A stretch of DNA of 24,496 nucleotides from Lachnospiraceae bacterium. Lineage in GTDB: Bacteria > Bacillota > Clostridia > Lachnospirales > Lachnospiraceae. Location of the stretch: contig JAAVAG010000078.1 in the NCBI GenBank assembly GCA_014804185.1, forward strand, positions 1-24,496, in the 5' to 3' direction. Both the position numbers and the translations under genes were made by a program. The notes under the pieces were generated by a model that searched no databases, was not told the DNA's origin, and was given only the letters and a program-made list of their open reading frames with translations. Positions 8,645 to 15,609 of this stretch are shown here, piece by piece (position 1 is the first letter of the stretch; every line of letters begins with the position of its first letter).

Positions 8645-9676
8645 TTATCGCGTGGTGTTTCGCAGGCAGATCTCTGTCTCCACGTAAGTGACAGTATGGA
8701 TTTTGTCCGGAACTGGCATCCGCTGAAAGAGCAGCCGGGCCGCGCATGCGCCCAGTTCCCTGCAGGGAATGTTCACTGTGGTCAGGCAGTTCATGGCGGG
8801 GTTCATAAAGGAAATGCCGTCGAAACCGCACACCATCACATCCTCGGGGACCCGGCGGCCGAAGTCTCTCAGATTCTGTATCAGCATCTGGGCCAGAGCG
8901 TCGTTTGCACAGCAAAAAAGATCCGGCAGTTTTTCCATATTCTGAAGCTGCCGCAGCATCCATCCCGGTTCCCCATAGTGACGGTCCGGCGCGATCATGT
9001 GATAAGGCTGTGTTTCGATGCCACAGGAGACGGCAGCAAGAAGAAAGCCCTCATAGCGCTCGCGGAAACTCAGACAGTGATCGATATCGCCCACAAAGCC
9101 CATAGTGGAAAAAGGATGCTTTTCGTAGACGGCGGTAAGCATTTTATGTACGCTGGAACGGTTTTCCATCAGTAGCAGGTCGCTGCGTGGACGCAGGGAA
9201 CGGAAATGGACACAGGCATCGATAAACAGAACCGGTATGCCTAGGGAGCAGATCAGCCTGCTGTATTCCGGGTGGAACATCTCCAGACAGATGGCAGCTG
9301 CCACCTTGTTTTCGTTCAGATTGGCGGGCAGGGACATGGAAGAGATATCCTGTTCCGTGATGGTATGAAGCGTAAGAGAGTAGCCTTTTTTGCGGATCTC
9401 CTGCTCCAACTGCGCCATGATGCCGGAGCCGATATGAAAGGCATCCGGATTCATCTGCATGACAAAGGCAAAACTTTTGCTCTGTCCTGTGTCGGGGGGC
9501 TCGTCAGACAGAGCGCTGTAAGGAACAGATTTATAATTCATTTCCCTGGCCTTTCTCAGAACCATTTCTCTGGTCTCCTCAGAAACATTGGGGGAATTAT
9601 TCAGTGCTTTCGACACGGTAATGCGGGACAGATGCAGACAATCCGCAATGTCCTGGACAGTTACTTTGGTCTTCAT
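8645..9676 (-). CDS. LacI-family transcriptional regulator (second paralog, divergent from GH32 operon)
   Basis: A 343-residue LacI/GalR regulator on the - strand, and the only - strand gene in the window. The helix-turn-helix is at residues 5-28 (V-T-V-Q-D-I-A-D-C-L-H-L-S, then T-V-S-K-A-L-N-N), with a hinge typical of the family (V-S-E-E-T-R). The effector domain shows M-G-F-V-G-D, E-R-Y-E-G-F and C-A-N-D-A-L-A. On the - strand the start codon is preceded by AAGGAG at 6 nt spacing (complement of 9683-9688). It is divergent from the GH32 operon across a 98-nt gap, the usual arrangement for a local repressor that controls both itself and its neighbours. It is clearly related to the regulator at 7604. 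Its 3' end almost meets the 3' end of that gene with no hairpin between them. Confidence 0.92.
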   Translation of the reverse strand: MKTKVTVQDIADCLHLSRITVSKALNNSPNVSEETREMVLRKAREMNYKSVPYSALSDEPPDTGQSKSFAFVMQMNPDAFHIGSGIMAQLEQEIRKKGYSLTLHTITEQDISSMSLPANLNENKVAAAICLEMFHPEYSRLICSLGIPVLFIDACVHFRSLRPRSDLLLMENRSSVHKMLTAVYEKHPFSTMGFVGDIDHCLSFRERYEGFLLAAVSCGIETQPYHMIAPDRHYGEPGWMLRQLQNMEKLPDLFCCANDALAQMLIQNLRDFGRRVPEDVMVCGFDGISFMNPAMNCLTTVNIPCRELGACAARLLFQRMPVPDKIHTVTYVETEICLRNTTR

Positions 9677-9774
9677 GGAAAACTCCTTGAAAAATATCCG
9701 GTTTCAGGTAACATTATATATGGTAGCCGATTTTATATAAGAAAGCAAGTAAATTTGATTTTGGAGGAAGAATT
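9677..9774. promoter_or_regulatory. Divergent promoter region between LacI regulator and GH32 operon
   Basis: This AT-rich 98-nt gap must hold promoters for both directions. For the - strand regulator, a perfect TATAAT reads as the complement of 9713-9718, with a poor -35 (TTATAT, complement of 9735-9740) at 16 nt. For the + strand GH32 operon, TATATA/TATAAG at 9734-9741 is a possible -10 with no good -35. A 7-bp inverted repeat, TTATATA (9714-9720) and TATATAA (9734-9740) separated by 13 nt, overlaps both -10 elements and could be an operator, although AT-rich repeats arise easily by chance. The GH32 ribosome binding site is TTGGAGGAAG (9761-9770). The presence of promoters is likely from the arrangement; the exact boxes are tentative. 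Confidence 0.5.
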
Positions 9775-11265
9775 ATGGTAAGTCAGACTTTGCGGGAAGC
9801 CAGAAATTATGAAGAAATCACAGAGAAAAAGATCGGGGAGGGCGAGCGACCGGCCTTTCACCTCTCTCCGCGTGTGGGCTGGATGAACGATCCCAACGGA
9901 TTTTCTTATTATAATGGAAAATATCATTTGTTTTATCAGTACAACCCCTATGAGGTGGTCTGGGGTCCCATGCACTGGGGCCATGCGGTGAGCAGGGATC
10001 TTCTGCACTGGGAATATCTCCCGGCGGTTATGGCGCCGGATATGCCCTATGACAGGAACGGAGTCTTTTCCGGCAGCGCGGTGGAACTGCCCGACGGACG
10101 CCAGATGCTTATGTACACCGGCGTGGTGAAAGAGCCTCAGGCGGACGGCGGCTTCAAAGAAGTGCAGACCCAGTGTATTGCCGTAGGGGACGGGACGGAA
10201 TATGAGAAATACCCGGGCAATCCTGTGTTGACAGAAAAGGATCTGCCCGCAGGCGCAAGCAGATATGACTTCCGGGACCCCAAAATATGGCGGGAGACGG
10301 ACGGGACTTATCGATGCGTGGTGGGAAACTGTACGCCTGGGCGGGATGGCAGAATCCTGCTGTATGCCAGCGAGGACGGCTTTCACTGGAAATTTCTGTC
10401 CGTGCTTGTGGAGAGCAGGGGACGGTTCGGGGAGATGTGGGAGTGTCCGGATTTCTTTGAACTGGACGGCAAAGCGGTCCTGCTTATCAGCCCCACGGAT
10501 ATGATGCCAAAAGGATTTGAGTATCACAACGGGAACGGAACCGTGTGCCAGATCGGAACCCTTGACAGAGAGAAAAATGTTTTTATACCGGAGTATGACC
10601 AGGCCATCGACTATGGGATCGATTTTTATGCGCCCCAGACCACGCTGGCGCCGGACGGCAGGCGGATCATGGTGGGGTGGATGCAGAACTGGGATACCTG
10701 CAATGCGCATAAGCCCAAGGGCGTCTGGACCGGACAGATGACTCTGCCCCGGGAACTTTCCATAAGGGACGGCAGACTGATACAGACGCCGGTGCGGGAA
10801 CTGGAAAGCCTGTGGGGGCCTAAGACGGAGCACAGAAACGTCGCTTTTGCGGATACGGTGATTCGGCTGGACGGGATCAGCGGAAGGAAGATCGATATGG
10901 AGCTCGAGATCCGTCCGGGGGATGTGGAAAACATATATGAGAAGTTTGCAGTGCGCTTTGCCCAGAACGAAATCTGCCATACGGCGGTGAGTTTCCGTCC
11001 CCATGAAGCCATTGTAAAGGTGGACAGAAAGTTCTCGGGATCCCGCAGGGCCATCATCCATCAGCGGAGAAGCCAGGTCAGGGATCAGGGCGGCAGGGTG
11101 AAACTGCGGATTATCCTGGACCGCTTCAGCGCGGAGGTATTTGTAAACGACGGGGAACATGTGCTCACCATCACCTTTTATACGGATCAGGCGGCCGACG
11201 GGATTTCGTTTTTTGCCGACGGCAGCGTGGCGATGGATGTGGTGAAATATGATCTGATGGTATAA
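9775..11265 (+). CDS. GH32 beta-fructofuranosidase / sucrose-6-phosphate hydrolase type
   Basis: A 496-residue cytoplasmic enzyme without a signal peptide. It should hydrolyse beta-D-fructofuranosides (sucrose, sucrose-6-phosphate, inulobiose or short fructans) with retention of configuration. All three GH32 signatures are canonical: W-M-N-D-P-N-G with nucleophile Asp39, F-R-D-P with stabiliser Asp168, and W-E-C-P-D with acid/base Glu223. The sucrose-type segment F-S-G-S-A follows the first blade at about residue 98. The C-terminal beta-sandwich, with the F-S-A-E-V-F-V-N-D-G motif near residue 460, is complete. It is the first gene of the operon divergent from the LacI regulator. No PTS gene is nearby and an ABC importer is, so unphosphorylated substrates are more likely than sucrose-6-phosphate. 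Start ATG 9775 follows TTGGAGGAAG. Confidence 0.94.
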   Translation: MVSQTLREARNYEEITEKKIGEGERPAFHLSPRVGWMNDPNGFSYYNGKYHLFYQYNPYEVVWGPMHWGHAVSRDLLHWEYLPAVMAPDMPYDRNGVFSGSAVELPDGRQMLMYTGVVKEPQADGGFKEVQTQCIAVGDGTEYEKYPGNPVLTEKDLPAGASRYDFRDPKIWRETDGTYRCVVGNCTPGRDGRILLYASEDGFHWKFLSVLVESRGRFGEMWECPDFFELDGKAVLLISPTDMMPKGFEYHNGNGTVCQIGTLDREKNVFIPEYDQAIDYGIDFYAPQTTLAPDGRRIMVGWMQNWDTCNAHKPKGVWTGQMTLPRELSIRDGRLIQTPVRELESLWGPKTEHRNVAFADTVIRLDGISGRKIDMELEIRPGDVENIYEKFAVRFAQNEICHTAVSFRPHEAIVKVDRKFSGSRRAIIHQRRSQVRDQGGRVKLRIILDRFSAEVFVNDGEHVLTITFYTDQAADGISFFADGSVAMDVVKYDLMV

Positions 11266-11289
11266 GAATCCAGGAAGAGGCAGCGAGTT

Positions 11290-12762
11290 ATGGATAATGG
11301 AAAAAATTTGTTTTATACCCCGGAGTATGCTAAAACGGGGGATGTGATTCCGTTTTATAACGAAAAAGAGAGACGGTTTGATAATTTTTATCTGAAAAAC
11401 TGGAATCCCGACGCACCCAGGGAACGGGTTGTATATGGGTGGCACAGGATCAGCACCACGGACAACAGGTATTATACGGAACTGCCCACCGGGATTCACG
11501 GCGGAACCGGCTCCGTGATCCGGGTGGGGGAGACCTATCATCTGTTTTACTGCACCTTTGACGCCAATCCTCCCGCCCAGTGGGTCAGGCATGCGGTGAG
11601 CACGGATCTGGAACACTGGAGGGATATTCCGGAGGATAAGTTCGGCGCGGACGGCGTGATCTATAAGACCTCCGACTGGAGAGATCCCTTTGTGTTCTGG
11701 AATGAGGAGGAGAAAAAGTGGTGGATGCTGCTGGCGGCTCGCGAAAATGCTCCCACGGAGCGGAACGGCTGCGTAGCACTGTGCGCCTCGGACGATCTGT
11801 CCCGGTGGGAATACAGAAAACCGCTCTATGCGCCCCGGAAGAACCAGGCGGCAAACGAGTGTCCGGATCTGTTCCGGATGGGGGACTGGTATTATCTGGT
11901 GTATTCCAATTATACGGACGGGTTCTGTACGTATTACAGAATGGCCCGCTCACTGAACGGCCCGTGGCTGACGCCTGCGGTGGATACCTTTGACGGGAGG
12001 GCCTTTTATGCCGCCAAGACCGGGTTTGACGGGAAGAACCATTATGTCTACGGATGGAATCCTACCAGAGGGGAAGACGGATGGAAGTTTGACCCTGCAA
12101 AGGATTACGGCAGAAATTATCGGTCATGGAACTGGGGTGGTTCCATTATCGTGCACAGGATCGTTCAGCATGAGGACGGCTCTCTGGGCGTATGTCCCAT
12201 TGAAAGTGTCTCCGGGGCTTTTGCGGAATATGGCGGAATGAAACTGCAGCCCCTGACGGGAGAATGGGCGGCTTTAAAAGAGGGCGCTTCCTGCCGCTGG
12301 GAGGACGGGTATTCCTGCGTGCTGGGCGGGGAGATCCCGGAGATATGCTGTATGAAAACAAAGCTGCAGTATCATGGGGAAAACGCGGTATTCGGCATTG
12401 CCCTGCATGTGGACGAGGATATGGCGGAGGGGTATTATCTGGCCTTTGAGCCGTGGCACAGGCGCATTCAGTTTCGCTCGGGGCTGCGGATGAATGAGGA
12501 GGGCGGCAAGATGTTCCCTTACGCGGTGGAGATGGAGAGGCCCCTCAAACTGCGGGAGAGGGAGGATGTGGAGATCGAACTCTATGTGCAGGATACCATC
12601 GGCCTGTTATATGTGAACCGGGATCTGGCATTCAGTTTCCGCATGTATGATCAGAAGCCGGGACGGTTCGGCTTCTTCGTGGAAAACGGGGCGCTGGACA
12701 TTAAAGCGCCGGTGCTGGGAGAGCAGCAGGCACAGACGAAAGAGGAAACGCGAAATGTATGA
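11290..12762 (+). CDS. Cytoplasmic GH32-like protein, Aec43/FosGH2-type subgroup
   Basis: A 490-residue protein with no signal peptide. It is the cytoplasmic counterpart of the secreted lipoprotein at 5948. The propeller domain contains T-G-D-V-I-P (Asp18, nucleophile position), W-R-D-P-F-V-F-W (Asp132) and N-E-C-P-D-L-F (Glu190, acid/base position). As in the paralog, the canonical N-D-P-N-G box is replaced by G-D-V-x-P, as in the GH32 Aec43-like subgroup. A C-terminal beta-sandwich follows from about residue 330. It starts 24 nt after the canonical GH32 gene, with AGGAAGAGG at 11271-11279, and its last 8 bases overlap the start of the GH172 gene. Likely a fructosidase with a linkage preference different from the canonical enzyme (inference). 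The 29-base stretch 11683-11711 is identical to 6587-6615 in the lipoprotein gene. Confidence 0.85.
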   Translation: MDNGKNLFYTPEYAKTGDVIPFYNEKERRFDNFYLKNWNPDAPRERVVYGWHRISTTDNRYYTELPTGIHGGTGSVIRVGETYHLFYCTFDANPPAQWVRHAVSTDLEHWRDIPEDKFGADGVIYKTSDWRDPFVFWNEEEKKWWMLLAARENAPTERNGCVALCASDDLSRWEYRKPLYAPRKNQAANECPDLFRMGDWYYLVYSNYTDGFCTYYRMARSLNGPWLTPAVDTFDGRAFYAAKTGFDGKNHYVYGWNPTRGEDGWKFDPAKDYGRNYRSWNWGGSIIVHRIVQHEDGSLGVCPIESVSGAFAEYGGMKLQPLTGEWAALKEGASCRWEDGYSCVLGGEIPEICCMKTKLQYHGENAVFGIALHVDEDMAEGYYLAFEPWHRRIQFRSGLRMNEEGGKMFPYAVEMERPLKLREREDVEIELYVQDTIGLLYVNRDLAFSFRMYDQKPGRFGFFVENGALDIKAPVLGEQQAQTKEETRNV

Positions 12763-13858
12763 TCTGATGGGTATGTCGAATCTGTCCCTGCTTAAGAGCG
12801 GGAAGAGCAGGAGCATAAACTGGGAAAACAGGACGGGGGAGAAAGGAAAAGGCGGGATGGCGGCCAGTGAACTGGGCCCCTCCCGAAAAGGCTCCCCCTG
12901 TATTCCCAGGGTTGCGGCGGGGGAGACGGTGACGCTGGCGGAGATAGAGGGGCCGGGAGAGATCCGGCATATCTGGATGACGGTGACGGACCGGACCAGC
13001 GACCGCAACCGTTACATCCTCCGGGACCTGGTGCTGCGCATGTACTGGGACGATGAAGAAACTCCGTCTGTGGAAAGCCCGCTGGGGGATTTTTTCTGCT
13101 GCGGTTTCGGGGTGTCCTATCCGGTGAATTCCGTTCCTATAGCGGTGAATCCCACCCGGGGATTTAACTCTTATTTTCCCATGCCCTTTTGTAAAAAGGC
13201 AAAAATTACCCTGGAAAATCAGTGTGATGAGGATATAGGCGCTTTCTTTTATCAGGTGGATTACTGCTTAACGGAAGAAGCCGTACAGGATGTGGGCTAT
13301 TTTCATGCGCAGTGGCGGCGGCAGCGCCTGACGCAGAAAGGGCAGGACTATGTGATTTTAGACGGCGTAAAAGGCAGAGGACATTATGTAGGTACTTATA
13401 TGGCTTTGACGACATTGGAGCGATACTGGTACGGTGAGGGGGAAATCAAGTTTTATCTGGACGGGGATGAGCAGTATCCCACCATATGCGGCACCGGGAC
13501 AGAGGATTATTTCGGAGGCGCATGGAGTTTTGCCACCCAGGTGGACGGACACACAGTGGAAAACACCTACTGTACGCCCTATATGGGATATCCCTATTAC
13601 TCCAGCCATGACACGTTCCTGCACAATGATTACCATAACGATGACCAGATGCCGCAGAGGAGCTTTTACCGCTGGCATATTCCGGATCCGATCTTGTTTG
13701 AAGAGGATTTGCGGGTCACGATTCAGCAGATCGGCGTGTACCACGGCGGCCTGTTCGAACGTCAGGATGATGTGGCCACCGTGGCTTACTGGTATCAGAC
13801 AGAGCCGCATGTGGCTTTTGGAAAGCTGATGGAAAGAAAAGAGCGCTGGCCGCGGTGA
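12755..13858 (+). CDS. GH172 (DUF2961) glycosidase, candidate alpha-D-fructofuranosidase / D-arabinofuranosidase
   Basis: A 367-residue protein of the DUF2961 family, now GH172. Characterised members are a difructose dianhydride I synthase/hydrolase (alpha-D-fructofuranosidase) from Bifidobacterium dentium and bacterial D-arabinofuranosidases. Visible family features are the N-terminal E-I-R-H-I-W-M-T segment (about residues 69-76), P-L-G-D-F-F (109-114), and the hallmark G-T-G-T-E-D-Y-F-G-G-A-W (246-257) with Glu250 as a candidate catalytic acid; Glu269 in V-E-N-T-Y is a candidate partner. R-W-H-I-P-D-P-I follows at about 306. There is no signal peptide, so it is cytoplasmic. ATG 12755 overlaps the upstream stop by 8 nt and has AGAGGAAA (12741-12748); a longer in-frame start at 12647 would run deep inside the upstream gene and adds no family sequence. 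With the neighbouring GH32 enzymes this suggests breakdown of alpha/beta-linked fructose disaccharides. Confidence 0.88.
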   Translation: MYDLMGMSNLSLLKSGKSRSINWENRTGEKGKGGMAASELGPSRKGSPCIPRVAAGETVTLAEIEGPGEIRHIWMTVTDRTSDRNRYILRDLVLRMYWDDEETPSVESPLGDFFCCGFGVSYPVNSVPIAVNPTRGFNSYFPMPFCKKAKITLENQCDEDIGAFFYQVDYCLTEEAVQDVGYFHAQWRRQRLTQKGQDYVILDGVKGRGHYVGTYMALTTLERYWYGEGEIKFYLDGDEQYPTICGTGTEDYFGGAWSFATQVDGHTVENTYCTPYMGYPYYSSHDTFLHNDYHNDDQMPQRSFYRWHIPDPILFEEDLRVTIQQIGVYHGGLFERQDDVATVAYWYQTEPHVAFGKLMERKERWPR

Positions 13859-13886
13859 GAAAACCGCGTGAAACAGGAGGGATAGG

Positions 13887-14657
13887 ATGGCTCAGATAAA
13901 AATAAATTTTATGTCTTACACGTTAGGATATCCGGTAAATATTGACCTTGTGCTCCCTACGATCAGTTCGTGTGATCTGGGTTCGGGAAAGGATCACAGT
14001 CATAAAGTAAAGGCGAAATATCCGGTTCTGTATCTGCTTCACGGCCATGGGAATGATGCGGAATGCTGGATGCGGTATACATCCGCGCAGCGTTATTCCG
14101 AAGAACATCGGATCGCGGCAGTCTCCATGTCTGTGGGCAATACCTGCTATCTGAATGCGGATGCATACGGAGAAAACTTTTTTGCTTTTGTTCAGGAAGA
14201 ACTCCCGGAGTTTCTTTGTGCAAACTTTCCTGTTTCCGAACGAATGGAGGATACTTATATCTGCGGGTATTCCATGGGCGGTTATGGCGCTTTGCTGCAT
14301 GCTTTGACTGCGCCCGGACAATATCGGGCGGCAGGTATTTTTTCTCCCGCCGCACATATCAGCGGTATCAGGGAAAGCCATGGTATTCCGGAACCTGTGG
14401 AACCGGAGGACCTGATTCTGGGAGCGCGGGGAAAACGGCTTCCGGATATATTCCTGTGTGTGGGACAGAATGATTTTTTGTATAATGACGTAAGCTGGCT
14501 GCATCAGGCGCTGAATGAGGCCGGGATTTCCCATCGCTTTGATGATCTGCCGGGATATGGACATGAATTTGCATTCTGGGACTTGGAACTGAGGAATTTT
14601 ATGGAATGGCTGCCCCGGTCAGATTATTATGCGGATAAAGGACTGCATCAGATCTGA
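13887..14657 (+). CDS. Alpha/beta-hydrolase esterase (tributyrin esterase / esterase D-like)
   Basis: A 256-residue cytoplasmic esterase of the putative-esterase family (EstA tributyrin esterase, S-formylglutathione hydrolase and feruloyl esterase relatives). The catalytic triad can be read: Ser129 in G-Y-S-M-G-G, Asp196 in G-Q-N-D-F-L-Y and His226 in G-Y-G-H-E-F. The oxyanion-hole segment L-L-H-G-H-G-N-D lies at residues 50-57. The gene follows the GH172 gene by 28 nt with AGGAGGG at 13875-13881, so it is very probably cotranscribed. In carbohydrate loci such enzymes remove acyl groups (acetyl, feruloyl and others) from sugars, so the locus may handle esterified fructosides; this is inference. 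No terminator is visible in the 77 nt after it. Confidence 0.88.
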   Translation: MAQIKINFMSYTLGYPVNIDLVLPTISSCDLGSGKDHSHKVKAKYPVLYLLHGHGNDAECWMRYTSAQRYSEEHRIAAVSMSVGNTCYLNADAYGENFFAFVQEELPEFLCANFPVSERMEDTYICGYSMGGYGALLHALTAPGQYRAAGIFSPAAHISGIRESHGIPEPVEPEDLILGARGKRLPDIFLCVGQNDFLYNDVSWLHQALNEAGISHRFDDLPGYGHEFAFWDLELRNFMEWLPRSDYYADKGLHQI

Positions 14658-14734
14658 ATCCGAACACGGTGTCCTTTGACGTCTTTTACATAGTTGAAAA
14701 CAAGAGAAATCAGCATTGAGGAGAGAAGGGAAAC

Positions 14735-15316
14735 ATGAGTTTACTGCAGGAGATAAAGGATTACAGGCCCGTAAATGAACAGGAAGCGTGCGACAAAGAA
14801 CGGATGATTCAATATATGACGCACAATGCCCGCTGTCTGGAGAGGGAAGATCAGACCGCCCATTTTACCGCTTCCGCCTGGACCGTAAATAAAGAACGCA
14901 CAAAAACGCTGATGGTGTATCATAATATCTATGATTCCTGGTCATGGATCGGCGGACATGCGGACGGTTCGGAGGATCTGCGCCAGGTGGCCCTGCGGGA
15001 ACTGCAGGAGGAAACAGGCGTGCGAAATGCCGCCCTGGTGAGCGGCCAGATTTTCAGTCTGGAAATTCTGACCGTGGACGGTCATGTAAAAAAGGGGGTT
15101 TATGTGCCGGGGCATCTGCATCTGAACGTCACTTATCTGGCCGAAGCGGATGAGGCCGAGACGCTGATTGTAAACGAAGCGGAAAATCAGGCGGTGAAAT
15201 GGTGGTCCTTTGAGGACGCCCTGAAAGTGCCAAAAGAACCGTGGCTTGTAAAATGGGTCTATCAAAAACTTATCGAAAAGACCACAAAACTGCTTGCCAC
15301 AGAAAAACCAATGTGA
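14735..15316 (+). CDS. NUDIX hydrolase
   Basis: A 193-residue protein with a complete Nudix box at residues 74-96: G-H-A-D-G-S-E, seven residues, then R-E-L-Q-E-E-T-G-V, matching GX5EX7REUXEEXGU. These glutamates bind the metal that cleaves a nucleoside diphosphate linked to another moiety. The N-terminal 40 residues are polar and the core begins near F-T-A-S-A-W. The substrate cannot be predicted from the box alone. ATG 14735 has AGGAGAGAAGGG just upstream. A gap of 77 nt separates it from the esterase gene, in which I find no convincing promoter or terminator, so it may be read through from the GH32 operon. A promoter for the next gene overlaps its last codons. Confidence 0.9.
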   Translation: MSLLQEIKDYRPVNEQEACDKERMIQYMTHNARCLEREDQTAHFTASAWTVNKERTKTLMVYHNIYDSWSWIGGHADGSEDLRQVALRELQEETGVRNAALVSGQIFSLEILTVDGHVKKGVYVPGHLHLNVTYLAEADEAETLIVNEAENQAVKWWSFEDALKVPKEPWLVKWVYQKLIEKTTKLLATEKPM

Positions 15317-15322
15317 TAGAAT
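15294..15322 (+). promoter_or_regulatory. Sigma-A-type promoter for the ABC-F gene
   Basis: TTGCCA (15294-15299) and TAGAAT (15317-15322) are separated by exactly 17 nt, and the -10 is extended by TG one base upstream (TGATAGAAT). The -35 and spacer lie in the last codons of the NUDIX gene, and the -10 begins right after its stop. Transcription would start near 15329, giving the ABC-F gene a leader of about 280 nt. Match quality is good but not perfect; no experimental support is available. Confidence 0.6.
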
Positions 15323-15328
15323 AGAAAA

Positions 15329-15609
15329 CACAATCGAAAGAAAGATACCCCAGGGTAAAAGGTGGAGGAATGAATATTCGGTAATAGGATTTGATGAAGC
15401 AGACATTGCGGAGGGAAACCTGTCAGACAGGTTTGTTTGTGTATGCCGACTCAGATTACCGCTATAATTTCCGAAGCCTTTTTTCTGTGCCATATTTCCG
15501 GGCGGGACATGCGCCCGGAGGGCTCTGGTCGTTCATGACAGTTTCCCCTTTTATGACAGAATACAGGCTTCCCAGGAGCGTTGGTCTGCTCTCGGCTGAA
15601 AGGAGCCTT
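15329..15609 (+). promoter_or_regulatory. Long structured 5' leader of the ABC-F gene (candidate attenuator)
   Basis: About 280 nt without a credible protein. It contains an 8-bp perfect hairpin, AAACCTGT/ACAGGTTT with loop CAG (15416-15434), followed by GTTTGTTTG, resembling a weak intrinsic terminator. A second stem, CCGGGCG/CGCCCGG, lies at 15498-15518. The left arm of the first hairpin, extended to 15413-15424, can instead pair with 15537-15547 (GACAGTTTCCC) over 11 bp with one bulged C, and that arm runs into CCCCTTTT. The two pairings exclude each other. A very short reading frame (ATG 15370, four codons, TAA) lies after a purine-rich GGTGGAGGA. Mutually exclusive stems upstream of ABC-F genes are typical of antibiotic- or ribosome-sensing attenuation, but no folding calculation was possible here. 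Confidence 0.45.
15416..15434 (+). terminator. Weak hairpin, possible attenuator terminator
   Basis: Perfect 8-bp inverted repeat with a 3-nt loop, AAACCTGT-CAG-ACAGGTTT, followed by GTTTGTTTGTG. The T-run is interrupted, so intrinsic termination would be partial at best. It lies inside the ABC-F leader and competes with a longer-range pairing. Confidence 0.35.

Noticed and set aside
9690..9708. CcpA cre-like sequence on the - strand (TGAAACCGGATA)
   Set aside because: It breaks the consensus at several fixed positions and lacks the symmetric right half.
9733..11616. 627-residue open frame on the - strand opposite the GH32 genes
   Set aside because: It is fully antisense to two genes with intact catalytic motifs, has a His/Pro/Arg-rich composition typical of a shadow frame, and shows no family motif.
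12647..12754. 36-residue upstream extension of the GH172 gene
   Set aside because: It is Arg/Ser/Trp-rich out-of-frame reading of the GH32-like gene, and ATG 12755 has a proper ribosome binding site.
14658..14734. Possible promoter or terminator between the esterase and NUDIX genes
   Set aside because: TTGACG at 14676 and TTGAAA at 14694 have no -10 at a fitting distance, and ACACGGTGT is too short and lacks a T-run for a terminator.
15391..15609. 73-residue N-terminal extension of the ABC-F protein
   Set aside because: It lies in a hairpin-rich leader, lacks ABC-F sequence, and ATG 15610 has its own GAAAGGAG; the cassette starts right there.
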